DNA of 64,000 nucleotides, from positions 310,001 to 374,000 of the forward strand of contig NZ_JBFDUZ010000003.1 of NCBI RefSeq assembly GCF_040719145.1. Reading direction: 5' to 3'. Under the pieces are notes generated by a model. It searched no databases, was not told the origin of the DNA, and saw nothing but the letters and a program-made list of their open reading frames with translations. Every line of letters starts with the position of its first letter. Position 1 is the stretch's first letter. This document shows positions 1-8,286 of this stretch, piece after piece. A program made the position numbers and the translations under genes. Source of the stretch: Paenibacillus sp. JQZ6Y-1. Lineage in GTDB: Bacteria > Bacillota > Bacilli > Paenibacillales > Paenibacillaceae.

Positions 1-662
1 GCATCGTCGCTCCCATTTTCCTGTTCGCCAGCGCCGAAGGCTTTCATTATACGCGTAGTAAAGGTAAATATTTGCTGCATTTGTATATCGGATTTTTATT
101 GATGAACGGAGTTAGCTCTGTTGTACAACAGCAGTTCCCGTCGGATACTATGTTATTGAATAATATTTTTGGTACGTTGTTTTTGGCTGTCTTTTATATG
201 TGGATGATCGACATACTGACATCATCTATGAAGGCACGAAGCTGGATCAAAGGCATAGGCGCGGTTGTCGGCTTGCTGATCCCCATTGCGTTAAGTGTGG
301 TAATGTTGAGCGTACTGAGTTCTTCTACGTTTCCGGCATGGTCAAGCTATCTATGGAAATTCGTGCCGATTCCGCTGTTGGTAGAAGGTAGCTTCTGGTT
401 TGTCTTGCTAGGTATCGCCTTCTATCTGCTGCGTCGCAGTCGTGCCTTACAAATTGCTGCACTTGCCGCTTTTTCCTTGTTTTTGTTATATAGCAGTGGC
501 TTTGACTGGCTGGGCGAATTCCAATGGATGATGGTATTCGCTGCCATTCCTATAGCGCTGTATAACGGGCAAAAAGGACGCAACATGAAATACCTATTCT
601 ACGTGTTCTATCCGGCACATATTTACTTCCTATACCTGCTTGCTTATTTTCTGCATAAATAA
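1..662 (+). CDS. TraX family membrane protein (5' end outside window)
   Basis: The reading frame is open from base 3 and stops at 660-662, so the gene begins before the window and about 220 residues are visible. The visible start, PIFLFASAEGFHYTR followed by K-Y-L-L, matches the conserved region of TraX/PF05857 proteins, whose founding member acetylates F pilin. In Firmicutes these are chromosomal multi-pass membrane proteins of uncertain role. Six or so hydrophobic segments follow, and the protein ends YFLHK. A tandem repeat starts at the base after the stop codon. The family call rests on pattern recognition of the N-terminal motif and topology. Confidence 0.72.
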   Translation, partial: IVAPIFLFASAEGFHYTRSKGKYLLHLYIGFLLMNGVSSVVQQQFPSDTMLLNNIFGTLFLAVFYMWMIDILTSSMKARSWIKGIGAVVGLLIPIALSVVMLSVLSSSTFPAWSSYLWKFVPIPLLVEGSFWFVLLGIAFYLLRRSRALQIAALAAFSLFLLYSSGFDWLGEFQWMMVFAAIPIALYNGQKGRNMKYLFYVFYPAHIYFLYLLAYFLHK

Positions 663-773
663 GTGAATACTGCTTAACGTGAATACTGCTTAACGTGAAT
701 ACTGCTTAACGTGAATACTGCTTAACGTGAATACTGCTTAACGTGAATACTGCTTAACGTGAATACTGCTTAA
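663..773. repeat. 16-bp tandem repeat, seven copies
   Basis: The unit GTGAATACTGCTTAAC is repeated head to tail at 663, 679, 695, 711, 727, 743 and 759; the last copy lacks its final C. All copies are otherwise identical, which suggests recent slippage or array turnover. The array begins immediately after the traX-like stop codon and ends just before a terminator hairpin, so it is transcribed as 3' UTR. The unit carries the stop codon TAA. Confidence 0.97.
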
Positions 774-776
774 AAT

Positions 777-814
777 AAAAACGCTTCTGCCCTTTGGAGG
801 ACAGAAGCGTTTTT
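777..814 (+). terminator. Intrinsic terminator, probably bidirectional
   Basis: A perfect 13-bp stem (777-789 with 802-814, AAAAACGCTTCTG paired to CAGAAGCGTTTTT) with a 12-base loop and T runs on both strands lies between the traX-like gene and the convergent exported-protein gene. Confidence 0.9.
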
Positions 815-921
815 ACTATACATCTTTTTTCACACTTTGTTGAAATGAATGATTTCTTTTTTGTTAACAGATGAGCAATTCTCGATTTGCATTGATGCTT
901 CTGTTATTGTTTCTATACAAA

Positions 922-3900
922 TCAATGAGTACCAGACGATTTGAAGTCGTTGTAGGATGATTCGTCCGTATCGTAGAATAGAACATCCCCATCCGTAACT
1001 GCATAGTTCACGTTGTAAGGATCGGTGACGATATGGTCGCGTTCGCCATCGGTCTGGTCAAATTGCTCCATATCCCACCACTGGTTGTCCAGCGGTGCAT
1101 GGATATATTGCAAATGCGGCTGTTTTGTATTGCCGTCTACAATCGATTCCAGATCAAAGTTGACCGTAATATAGCCGTTTTTTAAGAAGATCGGTGATTT
1201 CTCATCCAGTGTGTGCGTACGACCATATTCCGCTAGATTCGTCCCTTGCGCAACGGCATATACATTGGCAGGCAGACTATATTCGCCATACCATTGCTGT
1301 ACACTCGCTTGGACTCGTGCCAGAGATGCCGAAGCCTTGTCTGGGCGCGCTACCGTAGAGATAAACGTACGCAGCGGCGAAGGCAAAATCTGAATATCAT
1401 AGCCGCCTGTATAGGTCGTTTGCAGCGCTCGTTTCAAAAAGCTAGCGATGTACTGCTCCTTGCTCACAGTCCAGCCTTCATTTAGATCATAAATGGCAGT
1501 AGCTGTGCGATTCAAATCAGCGGCGGGTACATTGCGTAGTCGTTGATTCAAGGTTACGGTGCGACGCTCGGTGTCCGCAGACGAACCGATTTTGATAAAC
1601 TTCCGGTTGTCCGAATGGTAATACAGATCGACCGGAATGCGCTTGGGTGCTGTATCGGCATCCTTATCCTGATACGCAAACGAAGGCGTGATGCGAATCG
1701 CATCCTTGTCCCCGAACATATTGCCTATCGTTTTCAGATCGAATTTGAAATGGTATCCCGTTTTGACCGCTACGTTTTTGTAGCCTTGTGCGGGATGACT
1801 GCCGCGCATAATGGGCAGAGTGTAGGGCGCTTTGTTTCCACGTGCTGCTCCGTCAATGTTCCCTGTTCCTACCCAGTATGCGGCACCGGTTGGTAGATTA
1901 CTACCAGCGGCTTTACGAAAGACCTGTTCCCAGTTAAAGTCGGCAATATCGGTCACTCGGAAATCGTACATCCGACCGATCACTTCCACATCCACCGTAT
2001 CCTTGGCAACATGATTGCTCAGATCGGTATTAGCATCCTGCTGCGCGGTAAAGCTGGCAGGTGCATTTTCAGCGATGTTGCGGAACGAGACGGTGTAATT
2101 GCCTTCGTCGATCCAGACGGGGAGGTTGAATACCGTATCTAGCTGATTAACGGGGACATCAATCCATGTGTTTTTCGGATACAACGTCGTCTTCTCCTTG
2201 TTGTACACATCGAACGGGAACAAGACCTGCTTGGTTTTGAAATATTTGGCGTAGTTTCGACTGCCATACCCCGGATAATTGACGTGTTGCCCGCTCGTTG
2301 GCATACGCACCGTAAACGGACGATCTAGAATCAGCGCCATTCGACTTTGACTCGGCTGTGTCTTCTGGTTATGCTGCTTGTCATTAGAAATACTCGAATA
2401 GTTCACTACCGGCGTGTGCACGGTGACCGTGTTGACGCCGTAAATGTCGTAGGAAGCATTCGCGCCCCCTTTAATATTACCGCGCATCAACAGATAAGAT
2501 ATGCTGCCTTTGCTGGTGGTATTAGAGCGGTTGGTTTTGCTGGTCGGAATGGTATTGCCTGTGCTGTACAGAACGTTTTTGCCGATCAGTTGCGGTTCTG
2601 GAATCGGCTTGGGATCGGGACCGTGTACCGCAGTTTTGGTGTTGTCCATCAGCACATCATTGTTGAATTTCAAATAGTCATTTTCCACGTCTACATCCTT
2701 TACGGCGTTTTCCGCTTTGCTTTTGAAGGAACTGGATTCATTCGGAATACTAGGGCGGCTTTTGTTACCGGTTAAGGATTTGCTGCCGCCATTGATCACA
2801 CCCGGTGTTGGCGGGGCATGATACGTTCCTGTTGTTTTTGTAGAAAACGATGGCGCAGTATAGTTGTTAGGCGAAATGTCTATTTGTTCACCCGAGAACG
2901 CATAGTTCATCAAGGTCGCCTGATCGATGTTATAGACCTCTAGATTGTCGATCTTCCAGTAGGAATACGGGCGCTTGACCTCATAGCTGTAGTTTTTCGT
3001 TTCGGTCGCTCGCTTGGTGCGTCCGGCACTGTTTTCCCATTTGAGATTGTAGGTTCGCTTGACGACCACTTTGTATGTACATACGCCGGAATATTCGGTA
3101 AAGGTATGCTTGGACAAATACGTGCGTGCGAGTACATTCCCATACAGACTTTCGCTCGTTGGAATGCCTTTGGACACGTCAAACTGTTCGGCATCGCGTT
3201 TGTCTGCTTTGATCACAGCCGTTGCCAGCGGGTCCATGTATTTGCCGATGATCTGCTTGCCCGCTTTGGGAATGGAGCAGATGCTGGTTGGTTGTTCAGG
3301 TGGTTCTTGATCCACGCCGACGGAAATTTCGACCGTGTCCTTGAGGTGCCAGACTCCATCTGCGGACGTCCACGAAGCCGAAACTTGTGTGGTGCCCTCT
3401 GTGAGAGCAGTGACAAGACCAGTCGGGCTTACAGTGGCGACGGAAGTGTTGGAAGACTCCCATGTCGTTTGCGTTCGGTTCGTGACGTTGGTCCAGTTAT
3501 CATCGAAATCTTCCATGTTATATTCTTTCGTACGAACCTCCGCAGTGAGCTGCGTGGTATCGCCCACTTGCAGCTCAGCATCTTCGGTAGCTTGGATCTC
3601 TTTTTTTTCAGTAACATAACCTGTATATCCAATTTTTAATGGAGTGTAATATTCAAGCCTATATTTATTTGTCATTTTACCATTAACACTATAAAGTTCT
3701 TGTAAATCTTCTTGCTTTTTATATCCAGTTTTTGTGTGGACAATAGCAAAAACATTTCCACTAGTATACTCTATGCCATTAGGGACACGATCGTAACTAA
3801 TGGCATCATCATACTCAACTGTTTCAAAAAATAGATTTTTGATATATTTTTGGTTATATATCCACCCAGTAGAATCAACCATTGAATCAGGCGGATAATT

Positions 3901-4302
3901 TTGTACTGTAATTTTATCTTTAACCTCGGTCATTTCTGGTCTAGAATTCTCCAAAGAAGGATTTTCATTACCAGTTTTGAATTCTACTCCTTTTGCATCA
4001 TAAGTATCATAATCATCGTTCCTTGAAGCTTTCCAATTCCCTAAATCAGTCTGTATCCAGACTACTTTCGGTCTCGGATTAGATTTACCATTTAATGGTA
4101 TTTTAGCGATTTGAATTTTAGCAGGCTCTTTTGGTGAAATTGTTAGTCCACCAGGAGGATAAATCCTCTTTGGTTTGTCTTGATTATTATTTTCATCGGA
4201 AGCTGCAGCAATTTTACTGTTATTTGTACTAATAAAATAATTAAATTGCGGAATTAAAGAAAAAGCTAATACCACTAGTAAAATAAATGTAATTTTCCTC
4301 AT
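922..4302 (-). CDS. Large exported protein with bacterial Ig-like (Big_2-type) domain
   Basis: A protein of 1126 residues with a hydrophobic N-terminal export signal (residues 4-25, ITFILLVVLAFSLIPQF). After about residue 232 comes an Ig-like region typical of BID_2/Big_2 surface modules (LQVGDTTQLTAEV, then SSNTSVATVSPTGLVTALTEGTTQVSASW). The remaining 800 residues are rich in Thr, Asn and Tyr and match no catalytic family I can name; a DUF5704-type annotation is possible but unverified. It is the last gene of the Tad-like locus, 19 bp after the SLH gene, so it is probably an exported or surface partner of that apparatus. The part upstream of about 3605 (residues 1-232) is strikingly AT-rich compared with the rest. 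The break falls at the Ig-domain boundary, which suggests a mosaic gene. Confidence 0.7.
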   Translation of the reverse strand: MRKITFILLVVLAFSLIPQFNYFISTNNSKIAAASDENNNQDKPKRIYPPGGLTISPKEPAKIQIAKIPLNGKSNPRPKVVWIQTDLGNWKASRNDDYDTYDAKGVEFKTGNENPSLENSRPEMTEVKDKITVQNYPPDSMVDSTGWIYNQKYIKNLFFETVEYDDAISYDRVPNGIEYTSGNVFAIVHTKTGYKKQEDLQELYSVNGKMTNKYRLEYYTPLKIGYTGYVTEKKEIQATEDAELQVGDTTQLTAEVRTKEYNMEDFDDNWTNVTNRTQTTWESSNTSVATVSPTGLVTALTEGTTQVSASWTSADGVWHLKDTVEISVGVDQEPPEQPTSICSIPKAGKQIIGKYMDPLATAVIKADKRDAEQFDVSKGIPTSESLYGNVLARTYLSKHTFTEYSGVCTYKVVVKRTYNLKWENSAGRTKRATETKNYSYEVKRPYSYWKIDNLEVYNIDQATLMNYAFSGEQIDISPNNYTAPSFSTKTTGTYHAPPTPGVINGGSKSLTGNKSRPSIPNESSSFKSKAENAVKDVDVENDYLKFNNDVLMDNTKTAVHGPDPKPIPEPQLIGKNVLYSTGNTIPTSKTNRSNTTSKGSISYLLMRGNIKGGANASYDIYGVNTVTVHTPVVNYSSISNDKQHNQKTQPSQSRMALILDRPFTVRMPTSGQHVNYPGYGSRNYAKYFKTKQVLFPFDVYNKEKTTLYPKNTWIDVPVNQLDTVFNLPVWIDEGNYTVSFRNIAENAPASFTAQQDANTDLSNHVAKDTVDVEVIGRMYDFRVTDIADFNWEQVFRKAAGSNLPTGAAYWVGTGNIDGAARGNKAPYTLPIMRGSHPAQGYKNVAVKTGYHFKFDLKTIGNMFGDKDAIRITPSFAYQDKDADTAPKRIPVDLYYHSDNRKFIKIGSSADTERRTVTLNQRLRNVPAADLNRTATAIYDLNEGWTVSKEQYIASFLKRALQTTYTGGYDIQILPSPLRTFISTVARPDKASASLARVQASVQQWYGEYSLPANVYAVAQGTNLAEYGRTHTLDEKSPIFLKNGYITVNFDLESIVDGNTKQPHLQYIHAPLDNQWWDMEQFDQTDGERDHIVTDPYNVNYAVTDGDVLFYDTDESSYNDFKSSGTH

Positions 4303-4805
4303 ATTCCCTTAACCGCCTATCTTAAAATGAAAAATACGAGCCATCGGCTACTTTATAAAGAATATTAGGTTTCGAATAAGAAATAAAAACTGTAGTCCAG
4401 ATTTGCATGCCTTCAGGTTTATTCATAAAAGTTCGAAATTGTTCATTAGGATTTTTTGTCGGTAATGTATTATAGCCTATTGTCTTTGGCAATTCATTCG
4501 GAATTGTACTTCCAGCAACTAATTGATCAACAAAACTACTTTTAAAAGTAGAAAGCGTAAAATTCTCAGTTGGATATACTGTTTGATTAACAAAAGCTCG
4601 AATAGTATTATTTTCATTACTTATTCTGTCATCAGCTCCAATAAAAATCGGTGCATATATACTTTTTTTATTACTCCAATCTCTCGCATCAATAAAAATT
4701 ACATTTTGAACACTAGCACTGCCAGCATTATATCTATAATTCATTTTCTTTCCCTGTACATTTTTGAACGATGTCACTCCACTATTGAAAGGCGTTATCG
4801 TCTTC
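3600..4805. other. AT-rich mosaic block spanning two genes
   Basis: Base composition changes abruptly near 3600 and near 4800. Inside, both strands are dominated by A and T with AT-ending codons; outside, codons are GC-mixed like the rest of the locus. The block covers the last 160 codons of the SLH gene, the 19-bp gap and the first 230 codons of the Ig-like gene. Both edges coincide with domain boundaries. This looks like an exchanged cassette; direct repeats at the edges were not seen. Confidence 0.65.
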
Positions 4806-5554
4806 ATGTTCGTCCCCGTCGTCCCAACCTCACGAAGCTCCTTCAGTCCTGTAAACGAATCCGCCTTCTGCGCCTGAACATCTGCCAGTCTCATTAAAAT
4901 AACAGCGGCTTCCGCTCGCGTCGTGGTTTTAGCTGGTCCGAACGTTCCATCCGCATAGCCACCCATCAACCCAGTACCAATTGCTACCGATACATAGGGA
5001 AAGTCACTTTTGCTCATCGTCTTTTTAAAATACTCCGCTACCGGCACGACTGTATCCGCCGTGTCGCTCAGTGCTTGTTTGTAATCCTCTGACTCGGCTG
5101 CCAGCCCAGAGGACATCCACTTCGCCATTTCTTTGCGAGTGATTGGCGTAGACGGTTTGAAGCCATTCGGGTAATCGGCAGATGTGATAAACCCTTTGGC
5201 GGACGCGCTTTTCACGCCGCTTTCGCTCCAATTTCCGCTTACGTCAGAGAAAGAAGCACTTGCACCATCTGGCTCGTTTGTAGATACACGATCCAGCAAT
5301 ACAGCAAATTCTGCACGTGTCACAGATGCGCCGGGCTTGAATGTTCCGTCAGCATAGCCTTTAAAATAACCTTTGGATACGGCTTGGTCAATCGCAGTTT
5401 TTGCCCAGTGAGACGATGGAACATCCTTGAAGCTGGCGGCTGCCGCGCTGGAATGGTGTTCGGCTGGGCTAGCCAGCATTAGCATGGATGCTGCTAATAC
5501 GGTACATACGGTTTTCTTCATCAATCTAGCCTTACTCTCAACTCTTGCTTTCAT
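4322..5554 (-). CDS. SLH-domain cell-wall-anchored protein
   Basis: A protein of 410 residues. A signal peptide (about residues 12-40, MKKTVCTVLAASMLMLASP) precedes three S-layer homology modules at roughly 41-90, 100-150 and 164-226, each with the Y-x-D-G-x-F/N-G-F-x-P ... T-R-x-E signature (GYADGTFKPGASVTRAEF; PNGFKPSTPITRKEM; GYADGTFGPAKTTTRAEA). SLH triplets bind pyruvylated wall polysaccharide, so the protein should be fixed to the envelope. Residues 251-410 form an unrecognised domain encoded by abruptly AT-rich DNA (below about 4800). The start at 5554 has a GGGGG ribosome site 8 bp upstream; Met12 is an alternative. It lies between the pseudopilin-like genes and the large Ig-like protein and may anchor the appendage at the wall. 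Confidence 0.85.
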   Translation of the reverse strand: MKARVESKARLMKKTVCTVLAASMLMLASPAEHHSSAAAASFKDVPSSHWAKTAIDQAVSKGYFKGYADGTFKPGASVTRAEFAVLLDRVSTNEPDGASASFSDVSGNWSESGVKSASAKGFITSADYPNGFKPSTPITRKEMAKWMSSGLAAESEDYKQALSDTADTVVPVAEYFKKTMSKSDFPYVSVAIGTGLMGGYADGTFGPAKTTTRAEAAVILMRLADVQAQKADSFTGLKELREVGTTGTNMKTITPFNSGVTSFKNVQGKKMNYRYNAGSASVQNVIFIDARDWSNKKSIYAPIFIGADDRISNENNTIRAFVNQTVYPTENFTLSTFKSSFVDQLVAGSTIPNELPKTIGYNTLPTKNPNEQFRTFMNKPEGMQIWTTVFISYSKPNILYKVADGSYFSF

Positions 5555-5685
5555 TTCGTGATCCCCCTGTATGGATAAAATGGCTTCCCCTGCTCTTATG
5601 TAGATCGTTAGTCAGGCTACATGCTGCCAGTTCTCAATATACACCAATTCTGGCATCATTTCTTGCTTTTTATCGGTCGAAAGCA

Positions 5686-6675
5686 CTATTTTTGATAGCC
5701 GATGGTACAATTGAGTGGTTGATAGCCTTTGCGTGCTGCTTCCTTGGGAGAAGTAAATAATTCCTCGGCTGTATAATCCGATGTACAGGAGCTGGTGGAA
5801 TAATAATATTTACGACCATTGGCGACAATCCCCTGATACATGTCCTGCTTGATAATACGTGCGCCGCCGAGTGCGTAATTGTTGTAGTACGCATTCCCCA
5901 GCGGAATCCCCTGCACAAATGCAAGTACACCCGCATCGTTAATCGTATTGTTCCACTCTTCCTGATCGATATACGGCACGGTAAAGGTATAGGAGACGCC
6001 ATATTGCTTGGACAGTGTATTGTAGCGATTAATCGTCGCGCTCAGATCGTTTTGGATACGATTGACAATGGCGGTGCGCCTTGCTGCATCATAAGCGGCT
6101 TCATCCTGTAAAAATGGAATTCCACTTTCGCCCTGTATATCTCGTCGGAAGCCTTCCAGCCATTTTCCATCTGTGGCGCGATTGACTGTAACATAGTCGT
6201 CGAGTGTGAAGGTATACGTATTATGATCCTTATCCTCGTACGCATACGGCTTTTTCGGACTCCATACGTGGCGCATCTCCGTCTCGCCCGCAGCATTCCG
6301 ATACGTTTCCAACTGATACATGTAATAACCGTCGTAGCCGATGACGATCAGCGCAGGAATGTATCCATTTAACACCTGCTGACCGACAGAATCATGACTA
6401 ACACCAAAGTTTAAATACATCGTATGGAAAAATGTATCTGCTGCCTCTTCCTTGTTAATACGCACGTTTTTGGCAGACTGATACTGGCTCTCCAGCGGCT
6501 GACTGGCATTGGTTAATAGTGCCTGAGCAGCATCCTGAGTTGCAGTATCGATCGCACGGTTGTAGCGAACTTGCAGCTGCAAATTGCTGCGGTTATCCTC
6601 CTGATCCAACGCGTTTTTGACGAAGACAAACAATAGAATCAGCACGAAGAAGATCGCCCAGTTAGTAATCTTCAT
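5686..6675 (-). CDS. Single-span membrane protein of Tad-like locus, pseudopilin-like
   Basis: A protein of 329 residues. A short N-terminus (MKITNW) leads into one hydrophobic helix (residues 6-22, WAIFFVLILLFVFVKNAL), followed by a long extracellular domain with many Tyr and Asn. This is the topology of type IV pilin/minor-pilin or TadE-like proteins, but no prepilin peptidase site (G/E pattern) or named domain is visible. The start overlaps the preceding gene's last 14 bp, which indicates translational coupling. GGAGG lies 11 bp upstream. It is the largest of four consecutive single-span proteins in the locus. Function unknown; association with the ATPase and platform genes is inferred from operon structure. 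Confidence 0.6.
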   Translation of the reverse strand: MKITNWAIFFVLILLFVFVKNALDQEDNRSNLQLQVRYNRAIDTATQDAAQALLTNASQPLESQYQSAKNVRINKEEAADTFFHTMYLNFGVSHDSVGQQVLNGYIPALIVIGYDGYYMYQLETYRNAAGETEMRHVWSPKKPYAYEDKDHNTYTFTLDDYVTVNRATDGKWLEGFRRDIQGESGIPFLQDEAAYDAARRTAIVNRIQNDLSATINRYNTLSKQYGVSYTFTVPYIDQEEWNNTINDAGVLAFVQGIPLGNAYYNNYALGGARIIKQDMYQGIVANGRKYYYSTSSCTSDYTAEELFTSPKEAARKGYQPLNCTIGYQK

Positions 6676-7207
6676 TCAGTACCATGCCTCCATACGGAAT
6701 CACAATCTTTTCATTGGGAGCACTACCGCCGTTAAATAGCAGATCACCCATTAGCGTCGCCATCGTACGATTGGTGTTTTTGACAGTCACGCTAAAATAA
6801 TCGCCTGCCGCCAATTTGTACATTCGTGCTGGATCGTGGATATTGTCATTGCCTGCCGGAAATAGCTTCGCCCGAATCTGACTGTTGTAATATCCTTCGT
6901 CATTCACCTGATAACTATCCTGAAATGATCCGTCGTCGTTGTACACCGGATCATAGCGCTTGTGCTGATGCTCCATTTGAATGTCATACGTATTGCCCGT
7001 CAGATACAGCTGATCTTCAAACTGCTGATACATTTCTGGCGTGATATACCCTTTATCCCGTACGCTATCTACAAATTTGGTCACGGTGTTCAGCACGATA
7101 ATCTGGGAATTGCTGTCCTGCGAGCTGTAGGCGGTATAGATCGGCCAGATGCCCATCAGCAGCACCGCCAGCAGCGCTGCGAATATTTTTAAAATGGCAT
7201 TGCTCAT
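6662..7207 (-). CDS. Small membrane-anchored protein of Tad-like locus
   Basis: A protein of 181 residues if started at the ATG at 7207, which has an AAGGAGGGG ribosome site at ideal spacing; the longer in-frame reading lacks one. There is one N-terminal membrane helix (ILKIFAALLAVLLMGIWPIYTAY), then a soluble external domain with VTKFVDSVRDKGYITPEMYQQF, a region reminiscent of pilin-assembly accessory proteins in Firmicute Tad-like loci. It overlaps the next gene by 14 bp. No enzymatic motif is seen. Probably a minor pilin or assembly factor, by context only. Confidence 0.6.
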   Translation of the reverse strand: MSNAILKIFAALLAVLLMGIWPIYTAYSSQDSNSQIIVLNTVTKFVDSVRDKGYITPEMYQQFEDQLYLTGNTYDIQMEHQHKRYDPVYNDDGSFQDSYQVNDEGYYNSQIRAKLFPAGNDNIHDPARMYKLAAGDYFSVTVKNTNRTMATLMGDLLFNGGSAPNEKIVIPYGGMVLNEDY

Positions 7208-7220
7208 GGTCGCCCCTCCT

Positions 7221-7610
7221 TCAGTGATATTGCAGTAACACCAGATTGCCAGACGTATCCCGTACATAGGTCGGGCTGTAGTTGCGTTTCAGATCGATAC
7301 CGGACACATCCACATCGTCCGGTTCCAAGTCCTTGCTGTAGTGCATGCCGTCCACTTCAATATCGACACCAATATCACGAATCATATGAATGCTCTGACG
7401 CACCTCGGCTCCGCTCACCGTCTCGCTCTGTTCGATCTTCAAAGTAGACTGCTGATTACGATCCGTTGTCGCCGTCAACGCATACGTCTTGGCATTGATG
7501 TCTGCGGTTGTACGAAATAACGATGAGCCAGCAGACAGGCATATGATAAAAATCAATATGCCCGCCCCTAGCCATAATGCCGATTTGGCATGTTCCCCTA
7601 GACCCATCAT
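7221..7610 (-). CDS. Small single-span protein of Tad-like locus
   Basis: A protein of 129 residues. After a polar start (MMGLGEHAKSA) comes a single membrane helix (LWLGAGILIFIICLSAGSSLF) and then an external domain with short charged repeats of the form SETVSGAEVRQSIHMIRD. The VSGAEV motif resembles ISGSQVISSL in the neighbour encoded at 7624-8106, so the two may be diverged paralogues. The ribosome site is weak and the start lies 13 bp after the previous stop, so translation is probably coupled. Either of two adjacent ATGs could start. Pseudopilin-like by topology and context. Confidence 0.6.
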   Translation of the reverse strand: MMGLGEHAKSALWLGAGILIFIICLSAGSSLFRTTADINAKTYALTATTDRNQQSTLKIEQSETVSGAEVRQSIHMIRDIGVDIEVDGMHYSKDLEPDDVDVSGIDLKRNYSPTYVRDTSGNLVLLQYH

Positions 7611-7623
7611 AGATGTGCCTGGA

Positions 7624-8106
7624 TCAGTTCTGTTTGAAAATCAAAGCGCGCACGACATTGCTGCGGTCGCGAACGATTTGGCTTTTGAATGTACCCGTTG
7701 GATTGATATAGTTACCAGAAGATTGTGTCAATGCGTCGGCAAATGTTCCGCTGGCTTTGTCACTGTTAACTGCACCATAATCGGTACTGTCTGCCGATGC
7801 GGTTGTATTCACTTGATGGAAATACCATGTACCGGATGGATTTTTACCAGTCAGCACTTGGATGCCGAATGACTCCTGATCCTGAAACTTACGCAGCGAG
7901 GAGATGACTTGACTGCCAGAAATATTGGTATTGTCATATACAGCGTATTGCGTTTGATCCAGTTCCTTCTGAATACCAGAAAAGTTGTTTTGAGCGGTTT
8001 TGGTTGCTTCCTGTGCACTGATAAACAGCACGACAACGATGGTGATAAGGGCGATAGTCAGGAACAGTCCTGCGGCTACTTTCAAAGCGGCTGATGCGTT
8101 ATTCAT
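7624..8106 (-). CDS. Pilin-like single-span protein
   Basis: A protein of 160 residues. It begins MNNASAALKVAAGLFLTIALITIVVVLF, a pilin-like N-terminal helix, then SAQEATKTAQNNFSGIQKELDQ, an amphipathic continuation as in type IV pilin alpha-1. The C-terminal two thirds is a small external domain. Related proteins are sometimes mislabelled ABC permease. The ribosome site AAAGGAG is 7 bp upstream of ATG 8106. It is the first gene after the platform protein and the best candidate for the major subunit, although a prepilin cleavage site is not evident. Confidence 0.6.
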   Translation of the reverse strand: MNNASAALKVAAGLFLTIALITIVVVLFISAQEATKTAQNNFSGIQKELDQTQYAVYDNTNISGSQVISSLRKFQDQESFGIQVLTGKNPSGTWYFHQVNTTASADSTDYGAVNSDKASGTFADALTQSSGNYINPTGTFKSQIVRDRSNVVRALIFKQN

Positions 8107-8286
8107 GGGTTAACTCCTTTAATTGGGTTTGGATGTAGTATGTTGTAGTAAAGCTGAAAGCCTTATAAACGTGGTACGTTGGTTCATCTTTGTTCCATAT
8201 AGCTACTTGGATCATTCATTACCGTTCCGGTCTGCGATTCATTGTTGCTATTCATATTTTGCTATTTATTTCTCAACGTCCATTCC

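Noticed and set aside
663-773. CRISPR-like array
   Set aside because: Units are contiguous 16-mers with no spacers, and no cas gene is present; a simple tandem repeat.
3106-3639. Plus-strand open frame of 177 codons
   Set aside because: Opposite the exported Ig-like gene, no ribosome site and no domain; antisense shadow.
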